44,862 bases of DNA from an uncultured Pelosinus sp. (GTDB lineage Bacteria > Bacillota > Negativicutes > Sporomusales > Acetonemataceae), in NCBI GenBank assembly GCA_900542835.1, contig UQPB01000028.1:1-44862 (forward strand). Direction: 5' to 3'. The translations under genes and the position numbers were made by a program. This document shows, one piece after another, positions 24,369 through 32,457 of the stretch. The notes under the pieces were generated by a model. That model was given only the letters and a program-made list of their open reading frames with translations, had not been told where the DNA came from and ran no database searches. Position 1 is the first letter of the stretch. Each line of letters begins with the position of its first letter.

Positions 24369-24432
24369 TTAACCAAGTGCGAACCCTTGCCTAAAACAGT
24401 GAATATACTGTAACAGCGAGGTGATGCATTTA

Positions 24433-24765
24433 ATGTATGCAATTGGAGTTTCCCTGTCAGCCCGCCGCCTGCAGCTGTTTCAGGACCGCAGGCTGATCCG
24501 CAATTACACGATCGGTGTTGGCAAACACACAACGCCGACGCCGCCGGGAAGGTATACCATTATCAGCAAGCTGCCTTATCCCGGCGGCCCGTTCGGCTCT
24601 ATGTGGCTGGGACTCAGCGTTCCCCGCTACGGCATTCACGGCACCAACAATCCAAAGTCCATCGGCGGCCTGGTTTCAAAGGGCTGCATCCGCATGCACA
24701 ATCATGATGTGCTGGAGGTCGCCCGGCTGGTGCCTCTCGGCACGATGGTACTGATCGAACAGTGA
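24433..24765 (+). CDS. L,D-transpeptidase (YkuD domain), no export signal
   Basis: A 110-residue protein that is almost only the YkuD catalytic domain. The active-site region reads IHGTNNPKSIG followed by SKGCIRMHN, with the catalytic Cys in GCIR and His in the IHG segment. L,D-transpeptidases make 3-3 cross-links in peptidoglycan. Here there is no signal peptide or LysM domain, which is unusual for a wall enzyme. The start is ATG 24433 because GAGGTGAT lies 8 nt upstream; GTG 24421 and ATG 24424 are less likely. Confidence 0.88.
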   Translation: MYAIGVSLSARRLQLFQDRRLIRNYTIGVGKHTTPTPPGRYTIISKLPYPGGPFGSMWLGLSVPRYGIHGTNNPKSIGGLVSKGCIRMHNHDVLEVARLVPLGTMVLIEQ

Positions 24766-24869
24766 TTATTTTTTTGCGGCACGACTAAAACAGCTGCGAT
24801 TGGGTAAATAACAGTATATGGATAGAAAAAAACGGTTGCACTGCCGGTTATGTAAAGGATGCAGAACAG

Positions 24870-25787
24870 ATGAGTATCGCCGCCTTTTTAAAGCTTGTTG
24901 AGATTCAAACTAAAGCGGCCAGCGTCATCCCTTTCCTGCTGGGGACTTTTTACGCCGCCTACAGATTCGATGCCTTTTATCCGGAGCATTTTCTACTGAT
25001 GCTCATATCGCTTTTGTGTATAGACATGGCGACTACCGCCATCAATAATTATCAGGATTTCAAAACCGCCCGCAAGCGGAGCGGCTACGGCTACGAACGC
25101 CACAACGCCATTGTCAGCTACCAACTGAGCGAGAGCAGCGTGCAGCTCACGATTGTCATTCTGCTGCTGCTTGCTGCTAGCTTCGGCCTCCTGCTGGTTT
25201 GGCGCACCGACCTGATTGTGCTGCTGGCAGGAGTTGTCTCGTTTCTAACCGGAATCATTTATTCCGCCGGACCGGTGCCGATATCAAGGACCCCGTTAGG
25301 CGAACTGGTTTCCGGCGGCTGCATGGGCTTTATCATCCCCTTCCTGGCTGTTTACATCCATGTGACGCAGCCGCCGCTCATCCAGGCAACGCTGTCAGGA
25401 GCGCTGCTGAACATCACCGCCAACGGCGGCGAAATTGCCCGCATTTTGTTGGTCTCGTTTCCCGCCGCCGCCGCGATTGCCAATATTATGCTGGCCAATA
25501 ATATTTGCGACATCGCCGAGGACATCGAAAACCGCCGCTATACCCTGCCCGTCTATATCGGCCGCGCCAGCAGCCTTAACCTGTTCAGGCTGCTGTATTA
25601 CAGTATTTACCTGCTGTTGGCGGGGCTGCTGCTAACCGGCGTTTTGCCCTTGATTGCGGCAATTACCTTTGCCAGCTGGCCCATTGTCAGCGGCAACATC
25701 AAGCTCTTTTGCCAACTGCAAACAAAGCGGGACACGTTTGTATTAGCGGTAAAAACTTTATCGCCATCAACGCCGCTTTGGCCCTAA
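24870..25787 (+). CDS. UbiA-family prenyltransferase (MenA-like) with 3' frameshift
   Basis: An integral membrane enzyme of about eight helices that attaches a polyprenyl chain to an aromatic acceptor, probably in menaquinone synthesis. The two Asp-rich loops are INNYQDFKTARK (about 63) and NNICDIAEDIENR (about 210). The frame ends at 25787 with a non-hydrophobic tail after AVK. Reading one base back at the A5 run (25751-25755) gives NFIAINAALALSLLLAVLFK and a stop at 25814-25816, the expected last helix. So one A appears to be missing: a real mutation, a sequencing error, or slippage. No clear RBS is seen near ATG 24870. Confidence 0.8.
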   Translation: MSIAAFLKLVEIQTKAASVIPFLLGTFYAAYRFDAFYPEHFLLMLISLLCIDMATTAINNYQDFKTARKRSGYGYERHNAIVSYQLSESSVQLTIVILLLLAASFGLLLVWRTDLIVLLAGVVSFLTGIIYSAGPVPISRTPLGELVSGGCMGFIIPFLAVYIHVTQPPLIQATLSGALLNITANGGEIARILLVSFPAAAAIANIMLANNICDIAEDIENRRYTLPVYIGRASSLNLFRLLYYSIYLLLAGLLLTGVLPLIAAITFASWPIVSGNIKLFCQLQTKRDTFVLAVKTLSPSTPLWP

Positions 25788-25816
25788 GCCTGCTTTTGGC
25801 GGTATTGTTCAAATAA
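25751..25816 (+). pseudogene. Out-of-frame 3' end of the UbiA-family gene
   Basis: From the A5 run onward the +1-adjusted frame encodes a 19-residue hydrophobic helix ending at TAA 25814-25816. Its composition fits the missing final transmembrane segment of the enzyme, whereas the in-frame tail (LSPSTPLWP) does not. Confidence 0.75.
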
Positions 25817-25877
25817 AGCGACAGGACTTTGTCTCCTGCTGGCGAATAAAGGCAGAAACAGCTTAGGGGGAATAACC

Positions 25878-26378
25878 ATGTATAAGCGAGCACTCTGCCT
25901 TGCCTTTGCGCTGCTGCTGTCGATGCCGCCGGTCCTTGCCGGATCGCCGCGCAGCATGGACTTCAACGGTATACGGATTACGCTGGGACAGGAAAGCAAC
26001 CAGGCGTTGTCCCGGCTGCACGCTTCGTTCAATCTGCAGCCGGTCTCCGGCCGTTCAGGTGCTTACAGCGTACGGACAAAAGAGAAATCGGGGCAGGAAC
26101 TGGGGATCATCACCCTCCGCAACGGCAGGATTGCACAATTGGAGCGGGAGCGCGGCCGTGTTTACGATGTCGGCCAGGGAGCGCTGATCAGCCGCTTGAT
26201 CCGGGAACTGATTGCCGAAGGCAATACGCAGGTCGAGCTGGCAATCGAAAAACGGCTGATCGCCGGTGTCAGCCATGAAATCATCAGCCTGAAAGCGCCG
26301 GGTAAGCGCCTTGATATCCTTGTAAGCAATCCGCCGGCCGGCAGCGGTGAAGTCAGCTTCCGGGAGCTGCTGGACTAA
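25878..26378 (+). CDS. Secreted protein of unknown function
   Basis: A 166-residue protein with a clear signal peptide (hydrophobic 6-20, cleavage near LAG|SP). The mature part is mixed alpha/beta with no cysteine and no domain I recognise. RBS GGGGGAAT stands 5-8 nt before the ATG. It is monocistronic, 60 nt after the UbiA-family gene, and ends before a strong convergent hairpin. Confidence 0.75.
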   Translation: MYKRALCLAFALLLSMPPVLAGSPRSMDFNGIRITLGQESNQALSRLHASFNLQPVSGRSGAYSVRTKEKSGQELGIITLRNGRIAQLERERGRVYDVGQGALISRLIRELIAEGNTQVELAIEKRLIAGVSHEIISLKAPGKRLDILVSNPPAGSGEVSFRELLD

Positions 26379-26429
26379 AGCAGTCAGCATTATTCAGGCC
26401 CGCGGCCTGCCGCCAATTGCGCCTTTACG

Positions 26430-26475
26430 GATGCTAAAACACGCTGCCCCTGTCGGGACAGCGTGTTTTAGCATC
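26430..26475. terminator. Strong convergent terminator hairpin
   Basis: Perfect 17-nt arms (26430-26446 and 26459-26475) continue with CCC/GGG pairing in the loop. It separates the secreted-protein gene and the 5'-nucleotidase gene. TTTTAG in the arm stands in for a T run. Confidence 0.8.
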
Positions 26476-26508
26476 AGCCAATACGTAAACGCGTATACTG
26501 CATCAGAA

Positions 26509-27414
26509 TCAGCGGTTCTTGACTCCGCTGGGCACATGGCCGGTGGGTGCGACCTTGGCCGCGCTCTGGCAATAGGTCTGCTGATCGTCAAAAAAGATAT
26601 GCGGCTTGAACTTTTCCAGAATCGGCGCCTTATCAAGGCCGCCGAGGAAAAACGCCTCGTCGATCCGCACACCCCAGGCGCGCAGCGTTTTGATTGCCCG
26701 CTTGTGCGACGGAGCGCTGCGAGCGGTTACCAAGGCCGTGCGGATCGGCATTTCGCTGGCGTCGCGGTATGACCGCTGCACCTGGTTTAGCGCCTCCAGA
26801 AACGGCTTGAACGGTCCCGGCGCCAGCGGCGTATCGCTGTTGGCCACTTCATGCTTGACAAACTCGGCCAAACCGTGCTCCTGGTATACTTTTTCCGCCT
26901 CATCGCTGAAGATCACCGCATCGCCGTCAAAGGCGATGCGGATCTCGCCGCTGTCGTCATCGCAAAACTGCAGATCGGTGTAGATCGTGGCGCTGGCATA
27001 GCCGTTCTCCAGCGCCAGCCGCACATCATCGGGATTGGCGGATAAAAACAGATCGGCCTTAAACGCGCTCAGATACTGGTAGGGAGAGCGGCCGTTGGTA
27101 AAGGCGGCGCGGGTAATATTAAGCCGGTAATGCTCAATGGAGTTGAACACACGCAGCCCGGTGTTGGGGTCATTCTTGGAGACCAGCACAATCTCTACCG
27201 CCGCTTCGTCCGTTTCCGGATAGCGCAGCGCTAAAAGCCGCCGGATCAGCGGAAAGGCGACGCCGTGGCCAAGAATCTCGTCCTCATGCTGCATTTGGTA
27301 GCTGGCATAGGCCTCCACCCCTTTGGTTTCAAATAAACGATTGCTCTCATCCAAATCAAACAAGGCCCGCGACGAAATTGCGACAACCAGCTTATCGTCA
27401 AGTGTTGCTGCCAT
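26509..27414 (-). CDS. Cytosolic 5'-nucleotidase (NT5C1 family)
   Basis: A 301-residue enzyme of the 5'-nucleotidase family first known from animal cN-I, also found in bacteria; it removes phosphate from nucleoside monophosphates. It shows the N-terminal VVAISSRALFDLDESNRLF and the HAD-like C-terminal half: IAFDGDAVIFSDE (nucleophile Asp), RTALVTARSAPSHKRAI, FFLGGLDKAPIL and IFFDDQ. The start ATG 27414 has GGGAGG 7 nt upstream; the frame extends further up through the tRNA region without signals. Confidence 0.9.
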   Translation of the reverse strand: MAATLDDKLVVAISSRALFDLDESNRLFETKGVEAYASYQMQHEDEILGHGVAFPLIRRLLALRYPETDEAAVEIVLVSKNDPNTGLRVFNSIEHYRLNITRAAFTNGRSPYQYLSAFKADLFLSANPDDVRLALENGYASATIYTDLQFCDDDSGEIRIAFDGDAVIFSDEAEKVYQEHGLAEFVKHEVANSDTPLAPGPFKPFLEALNQVQRSYRDASEMPIRTALVTARSAPSHKRAIKTLRAWGVRIDEAFFLGGLDKAPILEKFKPHIFFDDQQTYCQSAAKVAPTGHVPSGVKNR

Positions 27415-27654
27415 TATCCACCTCCCAGCCGGTACTGTGCCACTCAGGAAACCGCAGCCTGCGGCACGGTGTTGCAAAGCAGTCCGTGCCGCAATGGCCG
27501 TCCGCCTGACCGGATCGCGCGGCTGCTGCCGTATCCGCGGCAGTACTCGTATCATCAGGAAATTCCCCGCCGGCGGGGAAAACTCCTGCCCGGCCCAGCC
27601 TGGAAACAGCAAACAACCGCAAGGCGCTAAGCACTTGCGGTTGCCAAAGTCAAA
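27415..27654. other. Hairpin-rich stretch between tRNA-Thr and the 5'-nucleotidase gene
   Basis: Three perfect hairpins stand in 150 bp: TGCGGCACGG/CCGTGCCGCA, CTGCCG/CGGCAG, and an 18-bp palindrome TTCCCCGCCGGCGGGGAA. No ORF is supported. They may form a structured leader for the nucleotidase gene; no known RNA family is recognised. Confidence 0.45.
27605..27643 (-). terminator. Terminator of tRNA-Thr
   Basis: On the minus strand CAACCGCAAG pairs with CTTGCGGTTG (27643-27634 and 27623-27614) and is followed by TTTGCTGTTT, 12 nt after the tRNA. Confidence 0.8.
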
Positions 27655-27730
<76 letters not shown>

Positions 27731-27746
27731 GGATAATACGCTATTT

Positions 27747-27775
27747 AGTATACTGCCCCGCGGCTGAAAAGTCAA
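27747..27775 (-). promoter_or_regulatory. Promoter of tRNA-Thr
   Basis: The minus strand reads TTGACT (27775-27770), a 17-nt spacer and TATACT (27752-27747), ending 16 nt before the tRNA. This is close to the sigma-A consensus, as expected for a tRNA promoter. Confidence 0.88.
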
Positions 27776-27927
27776 TGCGCAACTCGCTGGCGCCGGAAAA
27801 AATCCTGTAAAAGCAAGCTGGCATAAGCATGCGGCGCGCCGGCAAAGAGACAATGTGATCCGCCGGCAGGAATCGGCCGGCCGAAAGGAGAACACCAGTT
27901 ACATTACGCAATGAGAGGGACATCCGC

Positions 27928-28851
27928 ATGATCAAACTAAAACCGGGCTACGCCGAGCCGGTGCTGCTCTTCGTCGCCTTTGTCTGGGGCTCGAACCCGC
28001 CGGTTATCAAGTGGAGCCTGCAGTATATGGATCCTATGTCGTTTAACGCCGTCCGGATGCTGATTGCCTGTATACTGTCCGGTATTCTGCTGCTCGTCGC
28101 CAAACCGCAGCGGCGGCTGGAGCGCGTCGACTGGCTTACGCTGGTTAAGCTGGGCGCATTCGGCTTTTTTTTATTTCAGCTGTTTCTAACTGTCGGCGTC
28201 ACCCGCACCACCGCCGGCAACGCGTCGCTGGTACTGGGGATGCTGCCGGTATCGGTGGCGGTTATTAACGCGGTCAGCGGCCTGGAGCCGATTACCCGCC
28301 GCATTGTGCTCAGCATCGCGATTACCCTGGCTGGTGTCTGCCTGATCGTACTCGGCTCCGGCAGTGAACTCAGCCTGGGCGGCGACCATATCGCCGGCGC
28401 CGGCCTGTTGCTGTGCGCCCAGTGCGCTTACGGCTATTACACCGTCTTTTCCCGGCCGCTGACAGCCAAATACTCCTCGCTGCAGATCAACGCCTGCGTT
28501 TTCGCTGTCACCACCCTGCTATTCGTACTTGTCGCCCTGCCGGACCTGCTTGCCAACGACTGGCGTCAGGTGGCGCCGGCCGCCTGGGCCGGTACGGTCT
28601 ACTCCGGCATTTTCCCCTTGACGGTCGGCAACGCACTCTGGGTCTGGGGTGTCGGTATTATTGGCAGCGCCAAGGCTTCCCTGTTTAATAATCTGGCGCC
28701 GGTATTCGCAATCCTGATTGCCTACCTGTTGCTGGGAGAGGCCTTTGGCCCGCTGCAGGCACTGGGCGCGGCCATTATTTACGCCGGCCTCCGGCTTGGC
28801 CGCAAGCAGCCGCAGCCGGCGGTGCCGCCAGAAGAGGGCAGTGTCAGCTAG
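27928..28851 (+). CDS. DMT-superfamily (EamA) transporter
   Basis: A 307-residue membrane protein with about ten helices in two EamA repeats (about 8-140 and 152-292). FVWGSNPPVIKWSL opens the first repeat and WGVGIIGSAKASLFNNLAPVFAILIAYLLLGE the second. Such proteins export or import amino acids, drugs or metabolites; the substrate cannot be told. The RBS GAGAGGG lies 9-10 nt before the ATG. Its TAG stop shares CTAG with the stop of the convergent HD gene. Confidence 0.88.
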   Translation: MIKLKPGYAEPVLLFVAFVWGSNPPVIKWSLQYMDPMSFNAVRMLIACILSGILLLVAKPQRRLERVDWLTLVKLGAFGFFLFQLFLTVGVTRTTAGNASLVLGMLPVSVAVINAVSGLEPITRRIVLSIAITLAGVCLIVLGSGSELSLGGDHIAGAGLLLCAQCAYGYYTVFSRPLTAKYSSLQINACVFAVTTLLFVLVALPDLLANDWRQVAPAAWAGTVYSGIFPLTVGNALWVWGVGIIGSAKASLFNNLAPVFAILIAYLLLGEAFGPLQALGAAIIYAGLRLGRKQPQPAVPPEEGSVS

Positions 28852-29444
28852 CGCGGCAGATACCCTTTGGCGACAGCCGCCTCAATCAGCTCCGTAACCA
28901 GCGTGGCCAGGGACTGCGAAATCTGCCCCGTCTCCCGGTTGCGTTCCCTGACCTTGCCGCTGCTGATACCATGCTCGCGCCACGATTTACCTTGCGTGTG
29001 ATAATGCAGCAGCAGCGGCTGCAAGCGGTCAAGCGCGGCGGCAAACCGGGCCTCCGGCGTTATTCCCGCTTCAAATTCCTCCCATAGTCCGATCCATTCT
29101 GCCGCCTGATCAGCCGGCAGCAGGCCAAAAATCCGCTGGGCCGCCCGCTGCTCGCGCTCCGGCTTGTCTCTAAGCCCGGCCTGATCATAACAATAGGTAT
29201 CGCCGGCGTCTATCTCCACCAGATCGTGCAGCAGCGCCATTTTGGCGGCCCGGGCGGCATCAACCGGCGTGTCGGTATGCTCGGCCAGCAACAGCGCCAT
29301 GACCGCCAGATGCCAGGAATGCTCCGCGTCGGTTTCATGCCTGCCATTACCGTCGATTACATAGTTCTGGCGGTAAATAGTCTTCATCTTGTCAAGCTCT
29401 ACAATAAAGGCGATCTGTCTGGTTAGTCGTTCCAACGGTTCCAT
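28848..29444 (-). CDS. HD-domain phosphohydrolase (YfbR/HDDC2-like)
   Basis: A 198-residue soluble enzyme. The metal residues are visible as ETDAEHSWHLAVMA (His at about 44), LLHDLVEIDAGD (His-Asp at about 73) and a distal AALDRLQPL Asp. This is the HD_3 type, whose members hydrolyse deoxynucleoside 5'-monophosphates. Start ATG 29444 has GGAG 8 nt upstream. Another nucleotidase is encoded at 26509, but the genes are not linked. Confidence 0.85.
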   Translation of the reverse strand: MEPLERLTRQIAFIVELDKMKTIYRQNYVIDGNGRHETDAEHSWHLAVMALLLAEHTDTPVDAARAAKMALLHDLVEIDAGDTYCYDQAGLRDKPEREQRAAQRIFGLLPADQAAEWIGLWEEFEAGITPEARFAAALDRLQPLLLHYHTQGKSWREHGISSGKVRERNRETGQISQSLATLVTELIEAAVAKGYLPR

Positions 29445-29764
29445 ACGGTCCACTCCAGTCCTTGATTCTCCGGGTTACCCTGTGCTCTAATCAGCTGCGT
29501 ACTTAACCCTGAATGACAGACAGCGCCGGGAGAGTTTCGTTTCCTATGCGCATACAGGCTTCCTGTCATTATTAACCCGGTGCAGTATCAGTTCGTCACC
29601 GCCGGCCATGAATCCTTGGCAAGCACTGATTAAAGCGCACAGTGTCGCCTGACTGGTTCGTTTTAACTGTGCTTTCGCTAACACCTGAACAGGATTAGGC
29701 CCGTCAAAAAACCGGGACTGCCAGGAGCGTTCCTGTACAATCCCGGTTTTACCGGCAGCGGTGT
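29445..29764. other. Gene-free stretch between HD and binding-protein genes
   Basis: No supported ORF. It holds the repeated 14-nt word AAGCACTGATTAAA (29621-29634), an imperfect hairpin with CACAGT/ACTGTG arms next to it (29636-29676), and the terminator at 29704-29750. A frame crossing it on the minus strand has no RBS. Confidence 0.5.
29704..29750 (-). terminator. Terminator of the amino-acid-binding protein gene
   Basis: AAAACCGGGA (29708-29717) pairs with TCCCGGTTTT (29741-29750), with an inner CAGGA-GCGT-TCCTG hairpin. On the minus strand it is followed by TTTTTTGACG. Confidence 0.88.
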
Positions 29765-30553
29765 CTATTTTACAATATCCTCGCCAAACCACTGTTTCGA
29801 CAGTTTTGCGGAGGTACCATCCTTTTTCATCGCATCGAGGACAGCCTGGACTTTGTCACGCAGCTGCTGGTCGTCCTTGCGGAAGCCGACGCCGTAAACG
29901 CCGATCTCACCCATCGGCTGCGCCAGCGCAACATACTGATTCGGTTCTTTGGACATGTAATAGCGGCCGAGAATTTCATCCGTAACCACTGCGTCCAGAC
30001 GGCCCGCTTTCAGATCGAGAAAGGCGGCAATGCAGTCGGGATATTTTTTAAAATCTTTCAACCCGGCTTTCAGCTTTGCATCCTTGCTGACAACTTCATC
30101 GCCAATGCTGGCCTCCTGCACGCCGACGACCTTGCCGGCCAGATCGGCCGCGCCTTTAAGCGGCGAGCCTGCAAGCACGAAAATCAACTGCTTGCTTTCC
30201 ATGTACGGATTACTGAACAGCACGTTCTTTTTGCGTTCCTCGGTAATATTCATTCCGTTCCACAACGCGTCGACCCGCTTGCCGTTGAGTTCCATTTCCT
30301 TGGCGCTCCAGTCGATCGGCTTGAATTCAACCTCGACTCCCAGCCGCTTGGCCGCTTCCTTAGCCATATCAACGTCAAAGCCGACAATGGCGTTTTTTTC
30401 GTCTCTAAAGCCCATTGGCGGAAAGCTGTCGTCAAGGCCGATGACAATTTTTGTTTTCGCCTGCTCGGCCGCCGGCGCTTTGGTGCCGCCACATCCGGCT
30501 AAAAACGCGGCGGTAATCATGGCTAGAAAAATAATGGCTGTTAGCTTCTTCAA
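29765..30553 (-). CDS. Polar amino acid ABC transporter substrate-binding lipoprotein
   Basis: A 262-residue type-2 periplasmic-binding-fold protein. Its signal peptide ends in the lipobox LAGC (Cys 21), so it is lipid-anchored. GLDDSFPPMGFRDEKNAIVGFDVDMAKEAAKRLG and the WNGMNITEERKKNVLFSNPY segment are typical of glutamine/arginine/cystine-type binding proteins. The start is TTG 30553 with GGAGGGG 6 nt upstream. No permease or ATPase gene is adjacent, so it is either an orphan partner or a sensor. Confidence 0.92.
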   Translation of the reverse strand: MKKLTAIIFLAMITAAFLAGCGGTKAPAAEQAKTKIVIGLDDSFPPMGFRDEKNAIVGFDVDMAKEAAKRLGVEVEFKPIDWSAKEMELNGKRVDALWNGMNITEERKKNVLFSNPYMESKQLIFVLAGSPLKGAADLAGKVVGVQEASIGDEVVSKDAKLKAGLKDFKKYPDCIAAFLDLKAGRLDAVVTDEILGRYYMSKEPNQYVALAQPMGEIGVYGVGFRKDDQQLRDKVQAVLDAMKKDGTSAKLSKQWFGEDIVK

Positions 30554-30592
30554 TTAAAACCCCTCCATTGCTTTCATATGCTGACATAACCC

Positions 30593-30621
30593 AGTATACT
30601 TTAGCAAGATGAAATAGTAAA
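30593..30621 (-). promoter_or_regulatory. Promoter of the binding-protein gene
   Basis: The minus strand reads TTTACT (30621-30616), a 17-nt spacer and TATACT (30598-30593), 40 nt before the TTG start. Confidence 0.75.
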
Positions 30622-30645
30622 GGGGTAAAATAAAAAATATCCTTT

Positions 30646-31068
30646 TTATTTTGTGAAGGGCACGCAAAACCAGGACGCCTGCAAAACAATCCGGTCGCCG
30701 CAAAAGCTGGTGCCGGCTTGTTTAATCAGCCGGGAAGAGAGACGGCGGTTTTGCACCACCATGCGCAGCGTCGAATTGGCTTCTACCGCATCAAAGAACT
30801 CTACCTGCTGCAGCGCCGCCAGCCCCCAGGGAATCCGCTGCGTAACCCCCAGACGGGTCGCACCGGCGCCGCCGCACTGTACCAGTGATTCCACCAGCAG
30901 CATCGGCGGCACAACTCGCTGCTGCGAAAGCGACTCCTGATAATAGGGAAATTCATCGTCATAAGTCATGCTGCCAACCACCTGCTGTCTGTCAACAGAA
31001 ATCAGCTCATCAACGAAAAGAAACGGATCCCGCTGCGGCAGCAGCAGTTCGATATCGCGGTTACGCAT
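30646..31068 (-). CDS. FabZ-like hotdog-fold protein without the usual catalytic His
   Basis: A 140-residue protein related to 3-hydroxyacyl-ACP dehydratase FabZ. The opening LLPQRDPFLFVDEL and the helix PPMLLVESLVQCGG (with the helix Glu) fit FabZ. The segment that normally reads GHFPGxPxMPG is DDEFPYYQESLSQQRVVPP, with no His, so dehydratase activity is doubtful. It may bind acyl thioesters or act on another substrate. The start is ATG 31068 with AAAGGAGG about 6 nt upstream. It is upstream of the binding-protein gene but separated from it by a promoter. Confidence 0.78.
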   Translation of the reverse strand: MRNRDIELLLPQRDPFLFVDELISVDRQQVVGSMTYDDEFPYYQESLSQQRVVPPMLLVESLVQCGGAGATRLGVTQRIPWGLAALQQVEFFDAVEANSTLRMVVQNRRLSSRLIKQAGTSFCGDRIVLQASWFCVPFTK

Positions 31069-31245
31069 AGAGGGCCTCCTTTGGCATTGGCGGACGCACA
31101 GTCGGCGGCGGCGCCCGGCCACGGCGTTTTATTACAGAATTCTTGCCTCACAACGGAAATCCTTCCCGCCGCCCGGCGGCAGCCAAACCGGCCCCTTGAC
31201 TTCCGGACAGAATCTGCCATAATAATGTTCTATCAACGTTATCCT

Positions 31246-31335
31246 TTAGGTTTGATGACGGTTAAAATGACAAACGGCGGCGCCTAGCAGACCTCTTCCA
31301 GTATGCGCCGGCTTCGCTTCCTTGCCCTTTACCAT
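31246..31335 (-). CDS. Possible 29-residue small protein with strong RBS
   Basis: ATG 31335 is preceded by AGGAGGAGG at 5 nt, an unusually good Shine-Dalgarno site, and the frame ends at TAA 31246. The peptide is basic (MVKGKEAKPAHTGRGLL, then GAAVCHFNRHQT). A TATAAG box lies about 30 nt further up. No homologue is recalled. The RBS is the main support; it could also be the remnant of a longer gene. Confidence 0.45.
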   Translation of the reverse strand: MVKGKEAKPAHTGRGLLGAAVCHFNRHQT

Positions 31336-31463
31336 TTTACCTCCTCCTAAAACCTACTTATAACATTAGCAGAATACTAGTACCTTGTGTTCCCTAAAGG
31401 TTGAGATAAATTCTAATACAGCCGGCAGCGGCGGCCTCGCCGTGCCGGCCGGGAGGTCTGGCA

Positions 31464-32381
31464 TTGAGTCAACGCAGCATCTACATTATTTTACTGCTTG
31501 TGCCGCTGTTTTGGGGCGGCGCCTTCGGCAGCACCAAACATGCTCTCAGCGAATTGCCGCCGCTGACCTTGTCAGCACTGCGGTTCTCGCTCGCCGGCCT
31601 GCTGCTGGCGGCCTGGGTCACGGCCCGGCGCGAGTGGAACTGGCCGCTGCTTCGCCGCCACTGGCCGGGGATTGTTGCCCTCGGCTTTACCGGCGTATTT
31701 CTTTACAGCTTTTTCTTTGCAACCGGTCTTCAATACACTTCTTCTCTTACCGCTTCGCTGATTGTTGTCATCAATCCCGTTATTACCGCCTGTCTGGCAG
31801 TGCTGCTGCTGGGAGAAAGCTGGCACTGGCGCATCGGCGCCGGCGTCACGCTGTCGCTGACCGGTGTGATCACCGTCATTACCCAGGGGCGCTTTGAGCT
31901 GATCCTCAACCAGGCTTACGGCCGGGGAGAGAGCATTATTTTCGGCGCGGTTCTGAGCTGGGTTGCTTATACCCTTACCGCCAAGCTGGTTGTCAAGCAT
32001 GTCGGCTCGCTGCTGGCCACCACGGTATCGACACTGGCCGGGGCGGTTATGCTGCTGGCCGCAGCCGGCCTGCGCGAGGGTCAGTGGGACAAACTGAGCG
32101 CCATATCGCCGCAGACTCTGGGAGAATTGCTGTTTCTGGCCGTTTTTTCTTCGCTTGCCGCCTATGTTCTCTTCAACTGGGGCGTAGAGCAAATCGGCGC
32201 GACCAAGGCGGCGGCTTATATCAACCTCACGCCGGTCAACGCCTTATGGATTGCCGCCATCTTTTACGGCGAACCGGTGCTGGCACCGCAATTGGCCGGG
32301 ATGGTCCTGATTCTCGCCGGCGTGATGCTGACAACCCGGACAAAGACGCCGCAGCCGGCGGCGGCCGCAGTCAAGCGCTAA
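31464..32381 (+). CDS. DMT-superfamily (EamA) transporter, second copy
   Basis: A 305-residue membrane protein with ten predicted helices in two EamA repeats. VPLFWGGAFGSTKHAL opens it, and VAYTLTAKLVVKHVG and FNWGVEQIGATKAAAYINLTPVNALWIAAIFYGE fall in the second repeat. It is a different paralogue from the protein at 27928. The start is TTG 31464, with GGGAGG about 8 nt upstream. It ends at a long hairpin terminator. The substrate is unknown. Confidence 0.87.
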   Translation: MSQRSIYIILLLVPLFWGGAFGSTKHALSELPPLTLSALRFSLAGLLLAAWVTARREWNWPLLRRHWPGIVALGFTGVFLYSFFFATGLQYTSSLTASLIVVINPVITACLAVLLLGESWHWRIGAGVTLSLTGVITVITQGRFELILNQAYGRGESIIFGAVLSWVAYTLTAKLVVKHVGSLLATTVSTLAGAVMLLAAAGLREGQWDKLSAISPQTLGELLFLAVFSSLAAYVLFNWGVEQIGATKAAAYINLTPVNALWIAAIFYGEPVLAPQLAGMVLILAGVMLTTRTKTPQPAAAAVKR

Positions 32382-32407
32382 ACGCCGGCGGCGGGCCGGG
32401 TTAGCGA

Positions 32408-32457
32408 AATAAAAGGAACTGGCGAACAGAGACAACTGCTCGCCAGTTCCTTTTATT
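32408..32457. terminator. 18-bp bidirectional terminator
   Basis: Perfect 18-nt arms (32408-32425 and 32440-32457), ending in TTTTATT, lie between the convergent DMT and acyl-CoA ligase genes and cover the stop codon of the latter. Confidence 0.9.

Noticed and set aside
29544..29792. 82-codon open frame on the minus strand
   Set aside because: It overlaps the end of the binding-protein gene and its terminator and has no RBS.
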